DNA of 64,000 nt, from assembly GCF_001189295.1 (NCBI RefSeq), contig NZ_CP012159.1:3360973-3424972 (forward strand). The letters run 5' to 3'. The stretch's first letter is position 1. The number at the start of each line of letters is the position of its first letter. Below the pieces are notes generated by a model. That model had not been told where the DNA came from. It saw nothing but the letters and a program-made list of their open reading frames with translations, and ran no database searches. The position numbers were made by a program, and so were the translations under genes. The stretch comes from Chondromyces crocatus. Its GTDB lineage: Bacteria; Myxococcota_A; Polyangia; Polyangiales; Polyangiaceae. This document shows, piece after piece, positions 36,543 through 44,537 of this stretch.

Positions 36543-38177
36543 TCAGGGACGGGGTTCGAGGAGCCAGCCCAGGCCGCCAGCGATCAGGTACGAGGCGACG
36601 AACTCGGTGCGTTCGACGCGGACGCCTTGCTTCGTCAGCGCGCGCCCCACCTCGTCGAGCGTGCTGCTGTCGTGGATGGCCTGCGACGCCACGACCTGGT
36701 CGGTGGCGACGTTGTCGTAGAAGTAGCCGTCGCAGTGCTTCTCGATGAGCGACTCCAGCTTCTCGATGAGGCCGAAGAGCTTCTTGCCTTCGGTCGCCGA
36801 GCAGACGCCCTTCTCGGGGATGCGCTCGAAGAGGTCGCCCGTGGGCGTTCGTGTCTCTCCTTCGGGCTGAAGGAAGAGCATCAAGGGCATGGTGGAGCAG
36901 GCGGGAGAGAGGGCGTCGATGACCTTCCGATTCTGGTGACGGAAGCCCGGAAGTTCCTCCAGGGAGAAGAGCCACACCTTGGTGTTCGTCGGTTCGCCTG
37001 CCGATGGCGATGCGACCTTGTTCGAGGTGGTGGCTTTCGGTGGGGTCGGGGACTTCTGGGGGCTCGCAGCGCGGGGGGCGGCGGACTTCGCAGGCGAGGC
37101 TTTCGTTACTTTTGCCGATCCTGGCGGAGTGGCTTTCGAGACGGGCGCTGCTTTCCGCGATGTGCCTTTCGCTGCGGAAGTCGTCTTCGAGGACGTGGTC
37201 TTCGAGGCGGCCTCTCGCGGCGTCGCTTTGGCCGCAGCAGCCGGCTTCGAGGCTTCCGTCTTCGGAGCGGTCTTCGAGGTGGTCTTTCGCGGCGTTGCCT
37301 TGGTCGCAACGACCGACTTCGAAGGGGGGGCTTTCGAGGCGGGCTTCCGAGGCGTTGCCTTGGTCTCAGCGGCCTGGCTCGAGGCAGGGGCCTTCGAGGC
37401 GGGCTTCTGAGGTGCGGACTTGGTCACAGGCGTCGACTTCGAGGCGGGCTTTCGAGGTGCGGGCTTGACCGCAGGCGTCGACTTCGAGGCGGGCTTTCGA
37501 GGCGCGGGCTTGACCGCAGGCGTCGATTTCGAGGCGGTGCTCTTCGACGCGGTCTTCTTGGAGGTCGGAGCGGGGGATGCCGGGACTTCCTCCGTGGCAT
37601 CCTGCTCCGCCGCTTCCTCCTCGGCCTGCTGGGCGTCGAGGAGGGCAGCCTCCGGCTTCTTGCCGGTCAAGGTGCCTCGAAGGGCCGGCGCGAGCTGCTG
37701 GGCCACCGAGAGAAGCCGGCCGGTGGCGCGCCGGAGGACCTGATCGAGCGGGCCGAAGTGCAGGTCGGCATGGTCGCGGAGGGCGAGCGTGCCGTCGTCG
37801 AGCGCGAAGTCGAGGCAGCCGAAGGAGAGGCCGTCGTTGACGAGGGCGCAGAGCTTCAGCACGGCGGACTGTCGGGCCGGCGTGACGGCGTCCCGAGCGA
37901 CCAGCATGCACGTGGCGATCGTGGTGTCGGTGTCGTAGCTCCAGATGAGCTTCTCGTACGTGGGATCGGTCGCGATCAAGGCGCCCGAGGCGACGGTGAA
38001 GTCGTTGATCTCGCCGAAGGATTCGAAGGGCCAGGAGAGCTCGTTCGCGATCTGCTCGGTCTCGGCGAGAAAGGTGGCAGCGTCCGGAGGGGTGGGGGCC
38101 TTGGCCGCCGCGCGTTTGGATTGCTTCATGAAATCGGGCGCAGCTTCGCACATCCCGGCGAGGTGCGGCAGAGACAT
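36543..38177 (-). CDS. Two-domain protein with YbjN/CesT-like N-terminus and Lys/Ala/Pro repeat linker
   Basis: About 544 aa from ATG 38177 (MSLPHLAGMCEAAPDFMKQS); an internal ATG at 38129 (MKQSKRAAAK) is possible, and neither has a clear ribosome binding site. Residues 30-185 look like a YbjN/type III chaperone-like fold (WPFESFGEINDFTVASGALI, then DFALDDGTLALRDHADLHFG). Residues 205-400 are a long basic linker of KPASKST / AVKPAPRK-type repeats, like histone H1 tails. The last 130 residues form another folded domain (VWLFSLEELPGFRHQNRKVI) I do not recognise. The linker could bind DNA or polyanions. It sits 23 bp behind the benzoate-CoA ligase gene, though no link to benzoate is evident. Confidence 0.7.
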   Translation of the reverse strand: MSLPHLAGMCEAAPDFMKQSKRAAAKAPTPPDAATFLAETEQIANELSWPFESFGEINDFTVASGALIATDPTYEKLIWSYDTDTTIATCMLVARDAVTPARQSAVLKLCALVNDGLSFGCLDFALDDGTLALRDHADLHFGPLDQVLRRATGRLLSVAQQLAPALRGTLTGKKPEAALLDAQQAEEEAAEQDATEEVPASPAPTSKKTASKSTASKSTPAVKPAPRKPASKSTPAVKPAPRKPASKSTPVTKSAPQKPASKAPASSQAAETKATPRKPASKAPPSKSVVATKATPRKTTSKTAPKTEASKPAAAAKATPREAASKTTSSKTTSAAKGTSRKAAPVSKATPPGSAKVTKASPAKSAAPRAASPQKSPTPPKATTSNKVASPSAGEPTNTKVWLFSLEELPGFRHQNRKVIDALSPACSTMPLMLFLQPEGETRTPTGDLFERIPEKGVCSATEGKKLFGLIEKLESLIEKHCDGYFYDNVATDQVVASQAIHDSSTLDEVGRALTKQGVRVERTEFVASYLIAGGLGWLLEPRP

Positions 38178-38200
38178 CCGTCGTTGGATCGTGCGACGGT

Positions 38201-39754
38201 TCAGTGGGGATCGCGCAGGCGGAAGCGCTGGATCTTGCCGGTGGCGGTCTTGGGTAGCTCCGCGAGGAAGACGATCTCGCGCGGGTACTTGTGGGGCGCG
38301 AGGCGGCCTTTGACGAAGGCCTGGAGCGCCACGACGAGGTGGTCGCCAGGGGCGTGGCCTTCGCGGAGGACGATGAAGGCGCAGGTCTTCATGAGGCCGT
38401 TGCTCTCCAGCTTGCCGACGACGGCGGCCTCGAGGACGCACTCGTGCTGCTGGAGGACGAGTTCGACCTCGACGGGGGCGACGTACTGGCCGCTCACCTT
38501 GAGCATGTCGTCGCTGCGGCCGGCGTAGACGTAGTGGCCGCTGGGGAGGCGCTGGTACTTGTCGCCGGTCTTCACCCAGTCACCGAGGAAGGTGGCCCGG
38601 GTCCGGTCGCGGTTGCGCCAGTAGAGGAGCGCAGCGCTGGGGCCTTTGACGTAGAGGTCGCCGATCTCGCCGTCAGGGATCGGGGCGCCGGCTTCGTCGC
38701 GGAGGGAGACCTCGTAGCCAGGGACCGGGGTGCCGGTGGTGCCGTAGACGACCTCTCCAGGGCGGTTGGAGAGGAAGATGTGGAGCATCTCGGTGGAGCC
38801 GAGGCCGTCGAGGATCTCGGCGCCGAAGTGGGCGGTGAACTGCTCGCCGACCTGCTGGGGGAGGGCCTCGCCGGCGGAGGTACACACGCGGAGGGCGACG
38901 TCGGCGCGCGGCGGGAGGGCAGGGGAAGCGAGCATGGCGAGGAAGAGGGTGGGGACGCCGCAGAAGAGGGTGGGCCTGTGGCGGGTGAGGCGAGCGAAGA
39001 CGGCGTCGCAGGTGGGGCGCTCGGCCATGAGGACGGTGGTGGCGCCGACGCTGAGGGGGAAGGTGAGGGCGTTGCCGAGGCCGTACGCGAAGAAGAGCTT
39101 GGCGGCGGAGAAGACGACGTCGGTCTCGCGGATGCCGAGGATGGGCTTCGCGTAGAGCTCCGCGGTCCAGTAGAGGTTGCCGTGGGTGTGGACGGTGCCC
39201 TTGGGGCGGCCGGTGGAGCCGGAGGAGTAGAGCCAGAAGGCGATGTCGTCGACGTGGGTGTCGGCGGGCGCCTCGGCGGGAGGTTCGTGGAGCAGGGGGG
39301 TGAGGTCGAGGTCACCCGGAGCGAGGGGCGCTGGCTGGGAGACGAGGAGGGGGAGAGGGGCGCCCGTGGCGGTGATGGCGGCGCGAAGCTTGTCGACGAG
39401 GGGGCCTGACGTGACGACGAGCTTCGCGCTGCTGTGCGTGAACATGTAGGCGTAGTCGTCGGCGCCGAGCAGGGTGTTGACGAGGACCGGGACGACACCG
39501 GCGTGGAGGGCGCCGAGGAAGACGACCGGGAGGTCCACGGTGTCGAGCATGGCCACGAGGATGCGCTCCTCGCGGTGGAGGCCGAGGCGGAGGAGAGAGG
39601 CGGCGAAGGCGCGGACGCGGCGCTCCAGCTCGGCGTACGTGAGGGCGCCGAGGTCATCGATGTAGGCGACCTTGGCGCCGCGCGCCTGGTTGAGGGTGAG
39701 GAGGTGAGCGGCGAAGTTGAACTGCTCGGGCGGTGCCTTGGCGGCTGCATCCAT
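38201..39754 (-). CDS. Benzoate-CoA ligase (AMP-forming)
   Basis: A 517-aa protein from ATG 39754 (GAGGAAGCC directly upstream); the open frame extends further but that part does not resemble the family. The adenylate-forming motif is WLYSSGSTGRPKGTVHTHGN, with GLGSTEMLHIFLSNRPGEV and KTGDKYQRLPSGHY later. The catalytic Lys region ends the protein (LPKTATGKIQRFRLRD). It activates benzoate (or a substituted benzoate) to the CoA thioester with ATP, feeding the box enzymes nearby. The phrase HIFLSNRPGEVVYGTTG is characteristic of benzoate-CoA ligases. It lies downstream of boxD on the same strand, after a gap of about 400 bp containing a gene remnant. Confidence 0.92.
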   Translation of the reverse strand: MDAAAKAPPEQFNFAAHLLTLNQARGAKVAYIDDLGALTYAELERRVRAFAASLLRLGLHREERILVAMLDTVDLPVVFLGALHAGVVPVLVNTLLGADDYAYMFTHSSAKLVVTSGPLVDKLRAAITATGAPLPLLVSQPAPLAPGDLDLTPLLHEPPAEAPADTHVDDIAFWLYSSGSTGRPKGTVHTHGNLYWTAELYAKPILGIRETDVVFSAAKLFFAYGLGNALTFPLSVGATTVLMAERPTCDAVFARLTRHRPTLFCGVPTLFLAMLASPALPPRADVALRVCTSAGEALPQQVGEQFTAHFGAEILDGLGSTEMLHIFLSNRPGEVVYGTTGTPVPGYEVSLRDEAGAPIPDGEIGDLYVKGPSAALLYWRNRDRTRATFLGDWVKTGDKYQRLPSGHYVYAGRSDDMLKVSGQYVAPVEVELVLQQHECVLEAAVVGKLESNGLMKTCAFIVLREGHAPGDHLVVALQAFVKGRLAPHKYPREIVFLAELPKTATGKIQRFRLRDPH

Positions 39755-39947
39755 GGCTTCCTCGGAGAGGCGACGGTCCAGGTGGGCGTCGCGCTGGTCA
39801 GGGGTCAGGAGCGACGAAGCGGCGTTCGTTTCGGGTCCGCGGGCGCAGCGAGCTGCGTCGATCCAGGGAGTAGCACGCGGTCGGGTTGCCGAGCCTGGAT
39901 TGTGGTTGCACGATGCGGAGGCGGCGCGGCTACCCTCGGGTAGGCAG

Positions 39948-40142
39948 CTGACGTGGCTGTGGTTCATCGAGCCGAACGCGCGTGCCCTCGAGGTGCATCA
40001 CCTCGGACCGCGGAAGCGCTGGGAAGTGGAGATGGTGGTGCAGGATGTCACCACGGTGTGCGCGCCGCCCTTCGATGCGGTCGAGCTGGATCTGACGGCG
40101 CTGTGGGAAGGCCTGGCCGATGAGGAGGCCGGGAGGGGCTGA
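39948..40142 (+). pseudogene. C-terminal remnant of a Uma2-family (DUF820) nuclease-like gene
   Basis: The readable part runs LTWLWFIEPNARALEVHHLG, then RWEVEMVVQDVTTV and PPFDAVELDLTALWEGLADE before TGA. The W-F-I-E-P-x-x-R-x-L-E-V and P-P-F-D-A-V-x-L-D-L phrases are those of the end of Uma2/DUF820 proteins. The N-terminal two thirds with the catalytic residues is missing. It lies in the 410-bp gap between benzoate-CoA ligase and boxD, on the opposite strand, with its end 21 bp from the boxD stop. The rest of the gap holds nothing else I can support. Confidence 0.55.
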
Positions 40143-40163
40143 CGCGGTCGCGTCGCGCTGGCG

Positions 40164-41723
40164 CTACTTCGCTGCGGCCTTGGGGAGGAGATCCAGGGCG
40201 CCGGAGGGGGCCTGGATGGCGGCGCGGCGGTGGTAGAAGTTGAGGGCGCGGAGGCCACCGAGCTCTTCGCCGCCACCAGCACGGCCGGGGCCGCCGTGGA
40301 GGGACTGGGGCATGACGTTGCCGTGGCCGGTCTGGGTCTTGGCGACCGCAGGGCTGACGGCGTGGACGCGGCCGTGCGTGTCGGCGAGGGCGACGGCGAA
40401 GTGGGCGAGCTGGCCTTCGTCGTCGCTGAAGACGGAGGCGACGAGGGAGCCGCCGCCGCGGCGGGCGAGGTCGATGGCGTGGGCTTCGTCGCGGTAGGCG
40501 ATGAGGGTGGCGACGGGGCCGAAGACCTCGACGTCGTGAACGGCGGACGCTTCGCCGTCACGGAGGCCGAGGAGGTGAGGGGCGACGCAGGCGCTGACCT
40601 CGGGATCGGCGTCGACGAGCGGGGTGGCGCTGCCGTCGAAGAGGAGTTCGGTCTCGCGGCGGAGGGCGTCGATGCCGGCCTTGACGCTGGTGTGCTGGTC
40701 GCGGCTGACCAGGGAGCCCATGCGGACGGTCTCGTTGCGGGGGTTGCCGACGGTGATCTTGGCGAGCTTGGCGCGGAGAGCCTCGGCGGCGGCGTCGAAG
40801 TGGGCGGCGGGGACGAAGGCGCGGCGGATGGCGGTGCACTTCTGGCCGGACTTGATGGTCATCTCGCGGGCGACCTCGCTGATGAAGCCGTCGAAGGCGC
40901 CAGAGCCAGGGCTGGCGTCGAGGCCGAGGAGGGCGGAGTTGAGGCTGTCAGCCTCGATGTTGAGGCGGGCTGCGCGCGAGACGAAGGCCGGGTGGGCGCG
41001 GAGCTTGGCGGCGGTGTCGGCGGAGCCGGTGAAGGAGACGACGTCGAAGGCCTGGACGCGGTCGAGGAGGCCGGCGGCGCTGCCGCAGACGACGGAGAGG
41101 GCGCCCTCGGGGAGCACGCCGGCCGCGATGACGTCGGCGACCATGCGCTGGGTGAGCCAGGCGGTGGCCGTGGCAGGCTTGATGATCACCGGGACGCCCG
41201 AGAGGAGGGCGGGGGCGGCCTTCTCCCAGAGGCCCCAGGCGGGGAAGTTGAAGGCGTTGATGAAGAGGGCGAGGCCGCGCGTCGGGGTCAGGATGTGCTG
41301 GGCGCGGAAGGAGCCGTCCTTGCTGAGGGAGGTGACGTCACCGTCGAGCAGGACCTTGGCGTCGCCGAGGGAGGCGCCGAGCTTGGCGTAGTAGGAGAGG
41401 GTGAAGATGGCGCCCTCGATGTCCATGCCCGAGTCGGCCTTGGTGGTGCCGCTGTTGGCGATGGAGATGGCGTAGTAGTCGTCGCGCTTGGCCTGGAGGG
41501 CCTTGGCGACGTCGCCGAGGAGGGCGGCGCGCTCGGCATAGGTGCGGTCGCGCAGGGCGGTGCCGCCTTTCGTGCGGGCGAAGTCGAACGCCTTGTCGAG
41601 GTCGAGACCCTCGCTGGAGACGCGGGCCAGCTCTTCACCGGTCACGGGGTCGCGGAGCGGCGTGCCGTCGCCGCGGCCGGCGATCCACTCGCCGCCGACG
41701 TAGTTCTTCAGGATCTCGCTCAT
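40164..41723 (-). CDS. boxD: 3,4-dehydroadipyl-CoA semialdehyde dehydrogenase
   Basis: A 519-aa aldehyde dehydrogenase from ATG 41723 (MSEILKNYVGGEWIAGRGDG). NADP-binding and catalytic features: PAWGLWEKAAPALLSGVPVI, FTGSADTAAKLRAH, the general base Glu in NIEADSLNSALL, and the nucleophilic Cys in SGQKCTAIRRAFVP. The C-terminal wording (QTGHGNVMPQSLHGGPGRAG) is that of the PaaZ/BoxD group. It oxidises the semialdehyde released by BoxC to 3,4-dehydroadipyl-CoA, which then enters beta-oxidation. It heads the minus-strand arm of the box locus, divergent from boxR, and has an operator-like promoter 80-95 bp upstream. Confidence 0.93.
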   Translation of the reverse strand: MSEILKNYVGGEWIAGRGDGTPLRDPVTGEELARVSSEGLDLDKAFDFARTKGGTALRDRTYAERAALLGDVAKALQAKRDDYYAISIANSGTTKADSGMDIEGAIFTLSYYAKLGASLGDAKVLLDGDVTSLSKDGSFRAQHILTPTRGLALFINAFNFPAWGLWEKAAPALLSGVPVIIKPATATAWLTQRMVADVIAAGVLPEGALSVVCGSAAGLLDRVQAFDVVSFTGSADTAAKLRAHPAFVSRAARLNIEADSLNSALLGLDASPGSGAFDGFISEVAREMTIKSGQKCTAIRRAFVPAAHFDAAAEALRAKLAKITVGNPRNETVRMGSLVSRDQHTSVKAGIDALRRETELLFDGSATPLVDADPEVSACVAPHLLGLRDGEASAVHDVEVFGPVATLIAYRDEAHAIDLARRGGGSLVASVFSDDEGQLAHFAVALADTHGRVHAVSPAVAKTQTGHGNVMPQSLHGGPGRAGGGEELGGLRALNFYHRRAAIQAPSGALDLLPKAAAK

Positions 41724-41773
41724 GTTCGTGGCTCGCTGTGCGTGGGTTGTGCGGTGCTCGGCCTGGTCGGCTC

Positions 41774-41816
41774 AGCATGGGTGCCAAGGCTCTTGTGGGT
41801 CAAGCACTTTGGTGCA
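41774..41816 (-). promoter_or_regulatory. Candidate boxD promoter with BoxR-type operator
   Basis: Read on the minus strand, TGCA-N6-TGCT (41803-41816) runs straight into TTGACC (41798-41803), and 18 bp later comes CATGCT (41774-41779), a plausible -35/-10 pair. The same string, AGTGCTTGACC, occurs before boxC. BoxR and BzdR of Azoarcus are reported to bind TGCA-N6-TGCA, so this is a one-base variant. Repressor bound here would cover the -35 until benzoyl-CoA is present. It lies between divergent boxD and boxR and could serve both. Confidence 0.65.
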
Positions 41817-41842
41817 TACACTTCGACCGAGGCGACGTTGAC

Positions 41843-42775
41843 ATGAAGCATCATGCGTCAAAGCTGGCGCGACGAGGGCCGCCTCCAGACGAGGAGCGTC
41901 ATCCCTTCCTGGCGGCGCTCGGAAGTCGGGTGCGGCTGTTGCGAGCACGTCGAGGGCTGACGCGGAAGGCGCTGGCGAAGGAAGCCGATGTGTCCGAGCG
42001 GCATCTGGCGAACCTGGAGACGGGGCTGGGGAACGCGTCGGTGCTGGTGCTGAAGCAGGTGGCCGATGCACTCGGATGCACGCTCGCCGACCTCATGAGC
42101 GACGAGGCCGTGTCGTCGGCGGAGGGCGCGCTGATCCGGGAGATCTTGCAGGGGCGCGACGAGGCGGCGCTGAAGCGGGCGCGGATCGCGTTGACGCGGC
42201 TGTTCGAGGGGAACGGTGCTGGACCGGATCGCACCGGGCGGCTGGCGCTGATCGGTCTGCGGGGCGCGGGTAAATCGACTTTGGGGCGGATGCTCGCGAG
42301 CGAGCTGGGGATGCCGTTCGTGGAGCTGGCGCGCGAGATCGAGAAGCTCGCGGGGTGCCCGCCGTCGGAGATTCACGGACTCTACGGGGCGAGCGCGTAC
42401 CGACGCTATGAGCTGCGGGCGCTGGAGATGACGCTGGAGGGGCACAAACGGGCGGTGATCGCGCTGCCGGGGGGGATCGTGTCGGCGTCGGGTACGTTCA
42501 ACCTGCTGCTCGCTCGCTGCTTCACGGTGTGGCTCCAGGCGACCCCGGAAGATCACATGAAGCGGGTGGTCGCGCAGGGGGACGTCCGGCCGATGGAGGG
42601 CAATGGGGAGGCGATGGACGATCTGAGGGCAATCCTCGCCAGCCGGGCCGACTTCTATGCGAAGGCCGATCTCTCCTTCAACACCAGCGGGAAGTCGCTC
42701 GGGGACACTTTCCTGGGTCTCCGGGATGCACTCGCGGTCCGCCTCGGCGATGGCAACATGCAGGATAGTGCTTGA
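41843..42775 (+). CDS. boxR: BoxR-type regulator: XRE helix-turn-helix fused to shikimate-kinase-like domain
   Basis: A 310-aa protein from ATG 41843; a longer frame upstream is not needed for any domain. Residues 20-95 are an XRE helix-turn-helix (LRARRGLTRKALAKEADVSE, then RHLANLETGLGNAS). Residues 128-300 look like shikimate kinase, with P-loop LIGLRGAGKSTLGRML and FVELAREIEKLAG. In BoxR/BzdR this kinase-like domain binds benzoyl-CoA rather than phosphorylating shikimate, and the HTH represses box genes until benzoyl-CoA appears. The gene lies between the divergent boxD arm and boxCBA. Its 3' end overlaps the operator of the boxC promoter. Confidence 0.93.
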   Translation: MKHHASKLARRGPPPDEERHPFLAALGSRVRLLRARRGLTRKALAKEADVSERHLANLETGLGNASVLVLKQVADALGCTLADLMSDEAVSSAEGALIREILQGRDEAALKRARIALTRLFEGNGAGPDRTGRLALIGLRGAGKSTLGRMLASELGMPFVELAREIEKLAGCPPSEIHGLYGASAYRRYELRALEMTLEGHKRAVIALPGGIVSASGTFNLLLARCFTVWLQATPEDHMKRVVAQGDVRPMEGNGEAMDDLRAILASRADFYAKADLSFNTSGKSLGDTFLGLRDALAVRLGDGNMQDSA

Positions 42776-42800
42776 CCGGCTGGGGGTCGGGCAGTAGCGT
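42759..42800 (+). promoter_or_regulatory. Candidate boxCBA promoter with BoxR-type operator
   Basis: TGCA-N6-TGCT (42759-42772) overlaps TTGACC (42772-42777); 17 bp later stands TAGCGT (42795-42800) as a -10. The sequence from TGCA through TTGACC matches the element before boxD at 15 of 19 positions. The operator covers the last codons of boxR, so boxC would be transcribed both by read-through and from its own repressed promoter. The boxC ATG lies 43 bp after the -10. Confidence 0.65.
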
Positions 42801-42842
42801 GCATGGACAAATGCCGGAATCGTCCCCGGCCGAGGAGTCGTG

Positions 42843-44492
42843 ATGTCCGCTGATGCCCGCGTCGACTACCGCACCGAGCCTTCGCAGTACAAGCACTGGA
42901 AGCTGTCGTTCGATGGCCCGGTCGCCACCCTCGGCATGGATGTGGTCGAGGATGGAGGCCTCCGCGAGGGCTACAAGCTGAAGCTGAACTCGTACGACCT
43001 CGGCGTGGACATCGAGCTGCACGACGCGATCCAGCGGATCCGCTTCGAGCACCCCGAGGTGAAGACGGTGGTGCTCACCAGCATGAAGGACCGGGTGTTT
43101 TGCTCGGGCGCGAACATCTTCATGCTGGGGACGTCGACCCACGCCTGGAAGGTGAACTTCTGCAAGTTCACGAACGAGACGCGCAACGGGCTGGAGGACT
43201 CGAGCCGTCACTCGGGGCTGAAGTTCCTGGCAGCGGTGAACGGGGCCTGCGCCGGTGGTGGCTATGAGCTGGCGCTGGCGTGCGACGAGATCTACCTGAT
43301 CGATGATCGGTCGTCGGCGGTGTCGCTGCCGGAAGTGCCGCTGCTGGGCGTTCTGCCGGGGACCGGCGGGCTCACGCGGGTCACGGACAAGCGCAAGGTG
43401 CGGCACGATCGGGCCGACATCTTCTGCACGACCGTGGAGGGGATCCGCGGGGAGCGGGCGAAGCAGTGGCGGCTCGTGGACGAGATCGCGAAGCCGGCGC
43501 AATTCAAAGATGTGGTGCGCGCCCGGGCGGCGGAGCTGGCGACGTCGAGCGATCGGCCCGAAGGCGTGAAGGGGGTGGCGCTGCCGCGGCTGGAGCGGAC
43601 GGAGAGCGAGGAGGGGCTCGGCTACCGCTACGTGCAGGTGAGCTTCGACAGGGCGCGGAGGACGGCGACGTTCGTGGTGAAGGCGCCCGAGGTGGCTCCG
43701 GCGGTGGAGATCGCCGACATCGAGGCGGCCGGTGCAGCATGGTGGCCGCTCGCGGTGGCCAGGGAGCTGGACGACGCGATCCTGACGCTGCGCACGAACG
43801 AGCTGGATCTGGGGACCTGGATCCTGAAGACGGAGGGCGAGGCGGCGCACGTGCTGGCGGCGGATGCTGCGTTGCTGCGGCACAAGGACCACTGGTTCGT
43901 GCGGGAGACGCTGGGGCTCCTGCGGCGGACGCTGGCGCGGCTGGACGTGTCGTCGAGGACGCTGTTCGCGCTGATCGAGGCGGGGTCGTGCTTCGCCGGG
44001 ACGCTGGCCGAGCTGTCGTTCGCGGCCGACCGGACGTACATGTCGGCGGGCGGCGAGGGAGAGCCGAGGATCACGCTGTCGGCGCTGAACTTCGGAGCGC
44101 TGCCGATGGTGAACGGTCAGTCGCGGCTCGGTCGTCGGTTCTGCGAGGACGAGGCGGAGCTGAAGGCGGCGAAAGAGGCGACGGGGAAGGCGCTGACCCC
44201 TGCCGAGGCCGACGCGCTCGGGCTGGTGACGGCGGCGCCGGACGAGCTGGATTGGGCCGACGAGATCCGGATCGCGCTGGAGGAGCGGGCAGCGATGTCG
44301 CCCGATGCGCTCACCGGCATGGAGGCGAACCTGCGGTTCGCGGGGGCCGAGACGATGGAGACGCGCATCTTCGGGCGGCTCTCGGCCTGGCAGAACTGGA
44401 TCTTCATCCGTCCGAATGCGGTCGGTGAGAAGGGGGCTCTCAAGGTGTACGGGAAAGGCGGGAAGGCGCAGTTCGATCCGACGCGGGTGTAG
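42843..44492 (+). CDS. boxC: 2,3-epoxybenzoyl-CoA dihydrolase
   Basis: A 549-aa protein from ATG 42843 (GAGGAG upstream). It has two crotonase-like halves; the first contains the CoA-binding and oxyanion segments (VFCSGANIFMLGTSTHAWKV and GACAGGGYELALACDEIYL). The length, far above that of ordinary enoyl-CoA hydratases, and the N-terminus (YRTEPSQYKHWKLSFDGPVA) are diagnostic of BoxC. It opens the ring of 2,3-epoxybenzoyl-CoA by hydrolysis, giving 3,4-dehydroadipyl-CoA semialdehyde plus formate. Start of the boxC-boxB-boxA operon, with gaps of about 45-50 bp between genes. Confidence 0.96.
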   Translation: MSADARVDYRTEPSQYKHWKLSFDGPVATLGMDVVEDGGLREGYKLKLNSYDLGVDIELHDAIQRIRFEHPEVKTVVLTSMKDRVFCSGANIFMLGTSTHAWKVNFCKFTNETRNGLEDSSRHSGLKFLAAVNGACAGGGYELALACDEIYLIDDRSSAVSLPEVPLLGVLPGTGGLTRVTDKRKVRHDRADIFCTTVEGIRGERAKQWRLVDEIAKPAQFKDVVRARAAELATSSDRPEGVKGVALPRLERTESEEGLGYRYVQVSFDRARRTATFVVKAPEVAPAVEIADIEAAGAAWWPLAVARELDDAILTLRTNELDLGTWILKTEGEAAHVLAADAALLRHKDHWFVRETLGLLRRTLARLDVSSRTLFALIEAGSCFAGTLAELSFAADRTYMSAGGEGEPRITLSALNFGALPMVNGQSRLGRRFCEDEAELKAAKEATGKALTPAEADALGLVTAAPDELDWADEIRIALEERAAMSPDALTGMEANLRFAGAETMETRIFGRLSAWQNWIFIRPNAVGEKGALKVYGKGGKAQFDPTRV

Positions 44493-44537
44493 CCCCACCC
44501 GACGCGAGCGGTCCTTCACAGCAGCCAGGAGTCAGCC

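Noticed and set aside
36355..36975. 206-codon minus-strand frame at the end of the YbjN-like gene
   Set aside because: Mostly an out-of-frame reading of the 36543-38177 gene; only the small remnant at 36321-36449 is worth noting.
39755..39967. 71-residue N-terminal extension of the benzoate-CoA ligase
   Set aside because: Not family-like; ATG 39754 has a good ribosome binding site.
41738..41842. Upstream extension of boxR
   Set aside because: It would overlap the operator and adds 35 residues unlike the BoxR family.
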